Shown: positions 1-8,141 of the stretch, piece by piece
Layout: each line of letters begins with the position of its first letter
Numbering within the stretch: position 1 is the stretch's first letter
NCBI GenBank assembly: GCA_000482145.1
Contig: AUXH01000562.1
Location: 1-12,620 of the forward strand
Direction: 5' to 3'
Source of the DNA: Strigomonas culicis
Lineage: Eukaryota; Euglenozoa; Kinetoplastea; Trypanosomatida; Trypanosomatidae
DNA length: 12,620 bases
Notes under the pieces: generated by a model
Databases searched by the model: none
What the model was told of the DNA's origin: nothing
Seen by the model: the letters and a program-made list of their open reading frames with translations, nothing else
Made by a program: the position numbers and the translations under genes

Positions 1-275
1 GCAGCGAGGGCAAGTCGCCGACGACGAGCGCCCCCCAGTCGCGCCCGACCTCGACGTCCAGCAGCGGCGGCGCCTCCAGCCGCGCCGCCGCGACGGCGGC
101 CGCCCTTGTCGCGGCGAGCGCGAACGGCCAGACGCCCTCCGCGATGGACGTAGTGCGCGCGGCCGGCGCCGGCAAGTACGGCCACCGCTACTCGACCCAA
201 CAGGCTAGCGGCACAGGGCCCTCCGCCGCCGCGCAGGCCGCGCTCAACAATGTGAAAGCGCGGAATGCATCTTGA
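1..275 (+). CDS. 3' end of an unidentified low-complexity protein (partial)
   Basis: The window opens inside a reading frame whose codons begin at position 3; it stays open for 90 codons to a TGA at 273-275. The 5' end and start codon lie outside the window. The visible tail is rich in Ser, Ala, Thr and Gly, with no cysteine, tryptophan or hydrophobic segment, so it is probably disordered. The only less degenerate stretch is near the end, around the residues AGKYGHRYSTQQ. GC content and codon choice (mostly G or C in third position) match the other genes here and contrast sharply with the spacer that begins right after the stop. I do not recognise the family and no domain is visible. Coding status is well supported by composition and by the abrupt change at the stop; function is unknown. 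Confidence 0.8.
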   Translation, partial: SEGKSPTTSAPQSRPTSTSSSGGASSRAAATAAALVAASANGQTPSAMDVVRAAGAGKYGHRYSTQQASGTGPSAAAQAALNNVKARNAS

Positions 276-1295
276 CCACCACCACCACCACCAACAACAA
301 CAAACGAAGAATCTGTGTGAAGGAAAGCTGGAGAGAAGGTAAGAAAAAAAGAGGTGAAGAGAACTTTTTTTTTTGTGGAAACTGCAAGACGTAAATCGTT
401 GCGTTTACGTGTCCTGGGTGGTGGGTGTAACTTTCAACAGAGTGTTGCATGATTGGATTTAGATGAATTACTGTTTTTTTTTTGTTTTCTATCCAATGTA
501 AAATGAAGTAAAGATAGGTGTATATTTTCTCTTTTCGGCGTCTGTGTTACTCTTTTCGTTTGTAACTTGCGTTTTCTTCTTTAGTTTTCTTTTTCTTTTC
601 TTTTGCTGTGCGTTTTTTTTTTTTTTGTTGTTGTTGTGTGTGTATGTTCAGCTACTACTCTCTAAAAACTTCTTTTTCCTTTTTTCTTCTTGGACTTCAC
701 TTTCCCCCTCTGAGTATTACCTATACAGAAGGTAACATCAATAATTGTGGAGTGGAGGAGAACAAAGCGTATGGACATAAGAAGGACCAACCAAACGACA
801 AAAGGAGTAGATACGTAGTCACAACAGCCACAAAAATAACAATTAAAAAAAAAAAAGGAAAATGAAAAACAAGTGAAGAACGAAAAAAAAAAAAAAAAGT
901 ACCACCTTTTTTTTTTTTTCTCTGTTCTCTTTGAATGCATTTGTTCGTGCGTTCGTGCGCTTATCCAAATTATTCCCGTTTTAGTTCCTTTGTTGAGTTC
1001 TCTTTTCATTCTTCCTTCATGTGTATATGTATTGTTTTTTTTTTTTTGTAGTCTTCTTTTACATTGTAATAATAATAAAAAAACAAGAAACATCACGAAA
1101 ATACACAACAAAACAGAGCAGAAAACACTACTATCAACCGCATAGTGCAGTGTGGCTACTTTATATACAGAGATACAGAGAATACACACACATACACATA
1201 CCCCCCCCTCACACACATGTCTACTGATTCCATTCTTCTTGTTTCTTCACTCTTTCTCCCCCTTGATCTTCCTTCTTCTTTCAACATGTTTTCAT

Positions 1296-1321
<26 letters not shown>
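1296..1321. repeat. (CA)13 microsatellite
   Basis: A perfect run of 13 CA units in the spacer upstream of the PDE-like gene, with shorter CA-rich stretches nearby (about 1186-1218 and 1322-1330). It is typical intergenic simple sequence and a likely length-polymorphic marker. Confidence 0.95.
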
Positions 1322-1326
<5 letters not shown>

Positions 1327-1532
1327 ACAAACCAAGAAGAATAGGAAGAAAATAATTACGAAAACAAACGAAAAAGGAAAATTAAAAAGACTGCCTATAG
1401 TATTATACTCTGTCTCTTTCTCTTTTTCATTTTTTGTTCTTTTTCGTTTTTCTTTTTCATCTGTTTTATAGTGTGAGATAAAAAGAAGAAAGAGAGAATA
1501 GGGCAGAAGACAGAGAATAAACGCTCAATACA

Positions 1533-1552
1533 TCTCTCTCTCTCTCTCTCTC
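1533..1552. repeat. (TC)10 microsatellite
   Basis: Ten perfect TC units followed by a short AT run. It is one of the pyrimidine tracts upstream of the PDE-like gene and could contribute to polypyrimidine recognition, although a T-run nearer the start codon (1627-1640) is the better candidate. Confidence 0.9.
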
Positions 1553-1625
1553 AATATATATATTGTTATTTCTGAGATTCATCACGTTTTTTGTTTTTGT
1601 TTTAATTGAATCATTATCTATACCA

Positions 1626-1663
1626 CTTTTTTTTTTCTCCGTTGCCAAATACCACTCAACCAG
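1626..1663 (+). promoter_or_regulatory. Predicted spliced-leader acceptor for the PDE-like gene
   Basis: A pyrimidine tract (1626-1640, ten Ts followed by CTCC) is followed by the first downstream AG at 1662-1663. In trypanosomatids the spliced leader is usually joined at the first AG after such a tract. This would give a 74-nt 5' UTR with no ATG before the one at 1738. A second AG at 1667-1668 is an alternative. The site is inferred from pattern only. Confidence 0.6.
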
Positions 1664-1737
1664 CCGAGTAGGTGCGCGGACCACGGGCTCCTGTTTCTAA
1701 CACGTATCAAGACAGCGAAGCGCAGCGGACGACGGCT

Positions 1738-3648
1738 ATGAGCAGCCTTCCGCTCCCGGACGCGGTGCCGTCGCGCCCGCGTGTGCCGCTGTTCTCCAAC
1801 ACGCCCCCGCCGGCCTCGCTCTCCACCACGCGGTGCACCGCCGCCGACGAGACGGGCAGGGTGCAGCTGCTGCAGACCCTTCAGGGCATGCTGACCCGCG
1901 GCGCCGACCGCAGCGCGCTGCAGGCGTGGGTCAGTGGCCAGCTGTACGGCGTCGCACCGGATGGCGCTGCCGCGAGCGCCCGTTTCCACGGTGTCGGTTC
2001 CCCGCTGCTGGACAACATCGATGTGCCGGAGAGCGCCGGTGCGACACCGGCAGCGCTGACGCCCTTCGGCGCGGCGGTGATCACGGCGGCCACCGCCGGC
2101 AGCAGCGGCAACAACAACAATAATGACTTCTTCAACTCCGTGTCGAACGCGGTGAGCGCGGAGAACGCGAACGACCCCTCGACCCACGGCCGCGAGCTGT
2201 CCTTCTCACTCGCCACCTCGCAGGGCAGCGCGACGCCGCGGCGCGAAGGGACCGCGTCGGTGCCGCCGGTCATCTCTTCTTGCAGCGCGCCGGCCATCGC
2301 CGTGCCGGTCGGGGACGCGGCGTGCGTCAGCCCGGCCGCGCCCTCCCCCCCCTTCTACTCGCGCCTCGGCACCGCTGCGGGGAGCACGCCGCCGGCGCAG
2401 TCCGTGCCGCTCGCGGCCGCGGCGGTGCCGGCCACCGTCACCGTCACCGCGAGCGGCGCGACGGCGCCGGCGCTGAACCACGCCCTCGGCTTCCGCTCGC
2501 CGACCGTCCGGAACTACGGCCACCGGCCGGCGCCGCAGCTGGAGGGCCCCGCGCGCAGCACGTCGCCCGTGGCGCGGCCGTCGCTCCGGTCTCCGCTGCG
2601 GGAGCCGCTGTCGCAGGCGGGCGCGCCGGTGGTGGTGGAGCTGCTCGCGAGCGGCTCTGCGAGCCACAGCCAGCACCTACACGCGCAGAGCCACAGCGGC
2701 CTCAGCGGCAGCCACAGCGGCACCCGCCCGTCGGCGCACCGCGCGCTGAAGGACATCACGGCGAAGGACCTGACGGACATTGAGTGCGCGCTGCGCAGCA
2801 ACTTCTCGCGCTCGGCGGACCTCTACACCGTCAGCCGCACGCCGGCGAACCCGTCGACGACGCACGGCGGCGCCTCGCTGCCGCACCAGCTGCTGGCCCA
2901 CCCGGACGCGGCGTCCGCGTCCAACTGCCATGGGAGCAACATACCCAGCCCCAACGCGAGCGGCCCGGGCGGCAGCGGCAGCGCCTCCATCCCGCTCGTG
3001 CAGATCATAGCGGTGGCGCACCCGACGCACTCCCTCACCACGGAGGGCGTCGTCGAGCAGCCGGAGGCCCACGCCCATCTGACACCCCCACCCCGATCAC
3101 AGCAGCAGCAGCAGCAGCAGCAGCGCCTGTTTCCAGCGTTCTCCAGCCAGGAGGAGAGCGGCGCCGCGGGGCCCTCGCCGACCGCCGTGTGGAACCAGGC
3201 CGTGTCGCCGCGCAAGGCCTCCACCTCCAGCAGCTGCTCCACGACGCTGCAGTCGATGGGGCAGCCGCCGGCGACGCCGGGGTCGGGTGGCGGCGGCCAC
3301 CTCGCGGCCCCGCCGGTGCCGGCGACCGCCGCCTTCTCGCTGGTGCAGTACGGCGTGCGGCACGCCATGCCGCCACAGACGACAACGAGCACGAGCACCT
3401 CCGGGACGAACGTGGCGACGGTCGCGAACATGGCCGCGCTCCACGGGGAGGAGGGCCAGGACCCCAGCGCGGGGTGGCCGTACGTGGACACGACGCCACT
3501 GGACGCGAACCTGCCGCAGCAGGTCAACTGGCAGAGCTCGATGAGCGGCAGCAGCCCGGCCTACGTCCTCTACAACCCGCGTGTGTCGCACGATGCGCTG
3601 TCCCCCAGCAACAACGGCAGCGGCCTCGGCAGCAACGGCAGTGACGTG

Positions 3649-3681
<33 letters not shown>

Positions 3682-6600
3682 CTCCGCAGTTGCAGCTTCA
3701 ACGTGAGCACCTCTTCGGCGTTCCTGCCACCGGTGCCGGCCCTGTCACAGAAGCGGTCCAGCGGCCAGGCGACGCACACCAACACGAGCTTCAACGCGAG
3801 CAGCACGTCACTGGCGGCGCTGGACCCGGCCGGCGGCCGCAGCGGGACGCGGTCGCCGACGCTCTCGCTTTACCAGCGGCAGCCGCCGCCCGCGATGGAC
3901 CACTACCGCAACGTGATCCTCGACGTGCAGAACGGCGCCGCCACGTCCCTGTCCACGACGAGTGCCCTCGGCGGCGGCGCGGACGGCAACTACTACCGAT
4001 ACATGCCGCGCTTCCCCTCCACCTACCTCTCGCAGAAGGCGGACGGGGCCGCGGCGGAGGAGGGCGACGCCGCGGACGGCGGCGACTACGCGAGCCGCGA
4101 GGCACTGCTGTTCGTGCGCGACCTCGCCTTCGCACGGCACAGCCCCGTCTGCCTGCCGCGCAGCAAGACGAAGCGGTACCTGGCCGAGCTCGGGGTGCCC
4201 TACGTGGCGATGATCGATCACCTGATGGAGCCGGGCCCCGCGGGCGAGCAAGGGCAGCAGCGCAACCGCAACAGCATGTCCTCGCGCGCCTTCGACCTGT
4301 TCAAGGTCGTCATGCTTCTCGACGAGCACCACACCGCGGCAGAGCGGCAGCGGGAGGCGGCCGCAGGGGATGCTGGCGACACGAGCGGCGAGAAAAAGAA
4401 GAAGAAAAAGAAGAAGCCGTCGCCGCCGCTGCTCTTCACGTCCGTGGCGCTCAACGTGCTGTGCCGCTACGCGTTCGTGGACGCGTTTGGCTTCAACCTC
4501 CAGCGCCTCTACGCCTTCCTCGAGTGCTGTGAGCGGCAGTTTTTCCAGGAGGGCAACCCCTACCGCAACGTGGTACACGCCGCCGGCGTGATCATCTCCG
4601 TCCACCAGTTTGTGCAGCACATGGACGTGGCCGCGAACCTGACGGACGAGGAGCTCTTCTCCTTTCTCTTCGCGTCCATCGTCATGCACGTCGGCCACAC
4701 CGGCCTGCACAACAAGTGCATGCTCATCTACGAGCACCCATTCGTCAGCGTCGGCGGCTACCGCTCGCCCCAGCAGGGCACGTCGCTCGCGCTGGTCTTT
4801 GCGCTCATGGAGAGGAAGGAGTACCAGTTCCTGCCGGACGTGGCCTACTCGCCGCAGGCGCAGCAGCAGCAGCAGCAGTGCACCGTGCACGCGAAGGGCG
4901 ACGCGGTGCAGCGCGTGCCGTGGACACAGAGCCGCTACGTGCAGTGCGTCGAGATGATCACCGATCTCGTGCTCGCGACGGACGAGCGCAACAACCAGAC
5001 GACATTGACAGACTTCGAGGCCGCCCTGTTGCGCCATCACCAGCAGCAGGGATGCCACTGCAAGCGCACCTGGCAACCGCAGCAGCAGTCGCAGACACCG
5101 CCGCAGGGCGAGGGCGGGTCCGCGACGAATCTTGGCGGCAACGCGCACAACAAGGAGGAGGAGCAGCCGCCGCTGCGGCAGGCAGGGGCCGCCGGTGCGT
5201 CCCACGAGGCGCCGGACGACCACACCATCTTCTTGAGCACGCAGCAGGCTTCTGTCTGCTCCCGCTGCTGCACCTACATCACCGACGCGGACCTGCCGTG
5301 CTTCCTGAAGGTCATGCTGTGCTTCCTCAACTTCTCCCACGTCTACCGCTCCTACACCATCTTCACGCTCGGCTGCTACGCCCACCTCGCAGAGCACTAC
5401 CGCGAGAACAGCTTCCACGAGCGCTGGATCGCGCAGCGCCTCGCGACGGAGCAGCAGCAGCTGCAGTCACAGTCCGCCCAGGCCCCGCAACACAGCGACC
5501 CAGCCGCCGACGGCGCGGTGCTCGGGGCGGCGGTGGACGCCGACATGGATGCGATGGCGCTTGCCTCCACCTCGAGCCACAGCTGCGGCACGTGGATGCA
5601 GGGCGGCACGATGCGGCCGCAGCACCGCCAGGAGGACGCGGAGGACTGCGCCGCGCTGGTCAACCCCGCGCACGACGCCCAGGCGCTGGAGCCGGGCGGC
5701 AAGTTCAGCCTGTCCACCTTCGACCCGACGCTGGCGCCCATGGCGCACCAGCACCCGCACCAGCCGCCGCCGCACATCACGAGCGACGACAACGACGACG
5801 CGAGCGGGACCCTCTGCAACATGAGCCAGAGCACGGACCCGGCCGCGAACCTCAGCAGCGGCGTCGCGCCGCCGCACCGCCGCGCGGCAACCGCCTCGGA
5901 GTCTCTGTTGCCGGACGTGGAAGACATGGCGGCGGCGGCGGCGGGCGGCGTGCAGCAGACACCTCCGCCGGCCCCGCACCGCCCCGACGCGCCGCCGTCG
6001 CCCACCTCGTCTTCTCTGCGCACGCCGCCGTCGCCGCCGCAGGCGCCGCTGCAGACCTTCGCGGCCGCGCTGGAGCGTCTCGCGGAGCGCGCCGCGACGC
6101 CGCTGCTGAGCAGCGACACGGACCGCTACCAGCGGACCAGCGTCACCACTGAGGTGCCCCACGCGGCGCCGGGGGGCGAGGCGGCGGAGGGCAGCACGAC
6201 GCTCGCCGCGCTGCTGCGGGCGGCGCCCGCGGCGGGCTCGCTCTCGAGCTCGCTGACGGCGCCGCCGCCGCCGCCGGACGCGCAGACGCGCACGGAGGCG
6301 CCGCAGAAGCGCGGCCCCGTCACCTTCCGCAAGCCGCTGACGACCGCGGCCGACGGCGACCGCGCGGAGGCCGATGGCCACTGGGGCTCGCTGCCGCCGC
6401 AGCTGGGGACCACGAGGCGCCCGACGGAGACCGACAGCGACGCGGAGACGGACTCGGAGGCGGAGGAGGGGGTCGGCGCGCCGCACTCGCTCCAGGGCTG
6501 CGGCCGCGACGTGATGCTGGTCGGGCTCAGCTCCATCTACCTGCCCTTCCTCCACACGGTCGCGACCTTCCTGCCGTCCTACTGGTCGCAGCACGCGCGG

Positions 6601-6915
6601 CAGAACTACTACTACCTCAGCGAGGTGCACCGGCCCTCCGCCGCGGCGGTCGACCGCATGGTCGAGATGGTGCTCACGAACCGCGCGCCGCCCATCGAGG
6701 ACTGCTACGATGAGGAGGAGACGTCGGTCAGCACCAGCAGCGCCGATGGGGCCGCGGCGCCCCAGAGGCCCGCCTTCACGCGCAGCGCCGTCCGCCGCCT
6801 GCAGCGCCTCCTCGCGCTGTTCCCGGTGCGAGCACAGTGGCGTTTCAATCGCAACCGCTTTGAGGAGCGCATCGTTCAAGAAATCGTCTCACGCACACAA
6901 AAGGCCTTTTTATAA
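1738..6915 (+). CDS. Giant divergent class I phosphodiesterase-like protein, probably catalytically inactive
   Basis: The gene encodes 1725 residues. The frame opens after a TAG at 1669-1671; the first ATG (1738) is chosen because the earlier GTG at 1672 is not a usual eukaryotic start. Residues 1 to about 780 are Ser/Ala/Pro/Gly-rich and probably disordered, with polyglutamine at 455-462 and 639-647. A helical region starts near 785. From about 898 the class I PDE fold is recognisable: F-N-L...F-L then P-Y-R-N-V-V-H-A (941-948), the V-G-H-T-G..N block (985-992), LATD (1079-1082), a D-A-D-L...L-K segment leading into N-F-S-H (1183-1201), and a final P-F-L...W helix (1603-1616). Key residues are substituted throughout: catalytic His is R943, the HD pair is M983-H984, the metal Asp is N1198, and the clamp Gln is Y1601. 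Octalysine lies at 886-893 and acidic TDSD/TDSE at 1565-1574. Homology to PDEs is from memory of family motifs; loss of activity is inference. Confidence 0.85.
3100..3123 (+). repeat. (CAG)8 in-frame polyglutamine tract
   Basis: Eight pure CAG codons encode Q455-Q462 in the disordered N-terminal half of the PDE-like protein. Because CAA is never used, the tract is a true trinucleotide microsatellite that could vary in length between alleles without breaking the frame. Confidence 0.95.
3652..3678 (+). repeat. (CAG)9 in-frame polyglutamine tract
   Basis: Nine pure CAG codons encode Q639-Q647, between Arg residues, in the disordered N-terminal half of the PDE-like protein. It is the longest of the pure CAG runs in this gene. 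Confidence 0.95.
4393..4416 (+). repeat. Polylysine-coding AAG/AAA tract
   Basis: Eight Lys codons (mostly AAG) encode K886-K893, directly before the recognisable PDE core. The basic run sits in a charged linker following an Ala/Glu-rich stretch. It could act as a nuclear-localisation or membrane/nucleic-acid contact patch, but nothing in the sequence decides between these. Confidence 0.9.
4429..6588 (+). other. Degenerate PDE catalytic domain with two large insertions
   Basis: This marks the class I PDE-like domain within the giant protein (about residues 898-1617). The first block (898-1090) keeps the order and spacing of PDE helices. Relative to active enzymes the ENHH box is QGTS (1013-1016), and the His after LATD is N1086. 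An insertion of about 80 residues (about 1095-1175, Gln/Gly/Ala-rich) precedes the helix with N1198. A second insertion of about 345 residues (about 1242-1585, Ala/Pro/Ser/His-rich) separates that helix block from the terminal P-F...W helix. In typical class I PDEs both gaps are only a few tens of residues. Boundaries are approximate. Confidence 0.7.
4861..4878 (+). repeat. (CAG)6 in-frame tract inside the PDE-like domain
   Basis: Six pure CAG codons encode Q1042-Q1047. Unlike the two longer tracts, this one interrupts the folded part, between the helix matching the PDE F.LL segment and the helix ending in LATD. Confidence 0.95.
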
Positions 6916-7030
6916 GGAACAACACAAAAAAGAAAAAAAAAGAGTAAGAAAGCAACACAAAAAAGAAGAGGGAAAGAACGACCCATTGCTTCTGTTTCTG
7001 AGTCTCTCTCTCTTTTCTGCTTTCATACAA

Positions 7031-7044
7031 TATATATATATATA
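7031..7044. repeat. (TA)7 run
   Basis: Seven perfect TA units, followed by further AT-rich sequence, in the presumed 3' UTR of the PDE-like gene. No other role can be seen. Confidence 0.9.
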
Positions 7045-7182
7045 CATATATCGTTTATTACAATTATTATTATATAACACTTGTTTTCTTTTCTCTTTAC
7101 CCCACCACACCTTCATGTTTCTTTATACATATAAATAAAAACAATGTCTCTCTTTACTACTACGGTAACTGGCGTATATTTG

Positions 7183-7199
7183 GTGTGTGTGTGTGTGTG
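7183..7199. repeat. (GT)8 run
   Basis: About eight perfect GT units, continuing into an imperfect GTGTATGTATGTGTG region to about 7215. It is simple sequence in the spacer; GT/CA runs are common in trypanosomatid intergenic DNA. Confidence 0.9.
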
Positions 7200-8059
7200 A
7201 GTGTATGTATGTGTGGCTTCGCGTCAGATGTTTATGCGTGAAAGTGAGGCTTTTTGGGTTTCTCTTTTAGAATTTGTTTTTTAAATATATACATGTAATT
7301 CATGCTGAACGCTCATTCCATTTTTCTTTTTTGCATGTATACATTAAAAAGAAAAGTGACTCATTGTCTTTCACTTGTCCTTTCCTTTTTGAATGCAAGT
7401 ATGTATTTTTACATTTATAATTGATTGTATGATGCTGTCCGTCCACTTTGTTTCTTCATTTTTCTTTCGTGTCACATTAATGCATTTATTCTCTTTCTTG
7501 TTTTCCCTTTTTGTAAAGGACATCATGACACTCCATAAGATAAGGATAAACTAAAGTTCTCTTTATGCTAATACTATTGTAAAGAATAACAACAACAATA
7601 ATAATAAAGGAAAATGAGCAAAAACGAAAAAAAAAACGGAAAAGAAGAAACAAACAAACAAAAAAACAGATAATGAAAGGATAATTCATAACCATACTAA
7701 TGCTAACAGCGACAGAAAAAGAGAAGCAGAAAAAAAGAGACTATTGTTTTCTTCTCTAAAGTTCGTTAGTATGATCATTTTTTTCCCCTTTTTCCCTTCA
7801 CTCCATCTTTTCGTTTTCTCTTCTCCTCACTTTATTTGTTTTTCTTCCTTCGTGTTCACAGGAGCTATTTTGCTTCTTTTTCTTCTCTGTATACAACACG
7901 CTTTCCCAAGCACTTATCTCTATTATGAATATCAATATAATTTAAACCACCGCGATACACACACAATACAATAATAAAAATAATAAAAGAGAAACAATAA
8001 CATGCTCCATGGCATCTCATGCTCTGGCTTCTGTTTTCATTTTTCTTCATGTACTGTTG

Positions 8060-8102
8060 CCTTTCTTCTTTTCCCTCTCGTGCCATCCGGCATGGTTTCT
8101 AG
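8060..8102 (+). promoter_or_regulatory. Predicted spliced-leader acceptor for NAA35
   Basis: A C/T-rich tract (about 8060-8079) precedes an AG at 8101-8102, the last AG before the start codon at 8142. Using it gives a 39-nt, almost pure pyrimidine 5' UTR without ATG. A second, stronger-looking pyrimidine stretch lies after this AG and runs right up to the ATG, so acceptor choice is less clear than for the other genes. Pattern-based inference. Confidence 0.5.
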
Positions 8103-8141
8103 TTTTTTTTTCTTCGTGATTCCTACGATTCTCTCTCTCTC

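Larger units (their letters stand above)
276..1661. other. Long AT-rich intergenic spacer with alternating purine and pyrimidine tracts
   Basis: This 1.4-kb spacer has no GC-rich reading frame. It begins with ACC/AAC trinucleotide repeats directly after the upstream stop codon. It then alternates between A-rich blocks (about 760-900, 1070-1135, 1325-1400) and T/C-rich blocks (about 545-720, 905-1060, 1220-1290, 1405-1465). It should contain the 3' UTR and poly(A) site of the upstream gene and the splice region of the next one. The short open frames inside encode runs of Phe, Leu, Lys or Thr-His derived from these simple tracts, and I do not consider them genes. I saw no tRNA-like or snoRNA-like element. 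Confidence 0.75.
6916..8100. other. AT-rich intergenic spacer between PDE-like gene and NAA35
   Basis: This 1.2-kb spacer contains no GC-rich reading frame. It starts with an A-rich 3' UTR segment holding a 15-nt direct repeat (6920-6934 and 6953-6967). It also carries AT and GT dinucleotide runs (7031-7044 and 7183-7199) and mixed T-rich and A-rich blocks. Open frames inside, for example around 7744-7974, are Phe/Leu/Ser products of pyrimidine tracts and look non-coding. Poly(A) addition for the upstream gene and the splice region of NAA35 should lie here. Confidence 0.75.

Noticed and set aside
662..1216. 184-codon minus-strand frame in the first spacer
   Set aside because: It consists of Phe, Lys, Cys-Val and Thr-His runs derived from homopolymer and dinucleotide repeats, with AT-rich composition unlike the genes.
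1672..1737. GTG-initiated N-terminal extension of the PDE-like protein by 22 residues
   Set aside because: GTG starts are not expected in nuclear genes of this group; the segment fits a 5' UTR between the predicted splice site and the first ATG.
3808..6879. Two long minus-strand open frames (536 and 470 codons) antisense to the PDE-like gene
   Set aside because: They mirror the GC-rich codon bias of the sense gene, encode Arg/Ala/Val-rich sequence without any recognisable motif, and have no splice-type pyrimidine tract upstream on the minus strand.
7744..7974. 76-codon frame in the spacer before NAA35
   Set aside because: It begins at a TTG, is almost all Phe, Ser and Leu from a pyrimidine-rich tract, and lacks coding-type composition.
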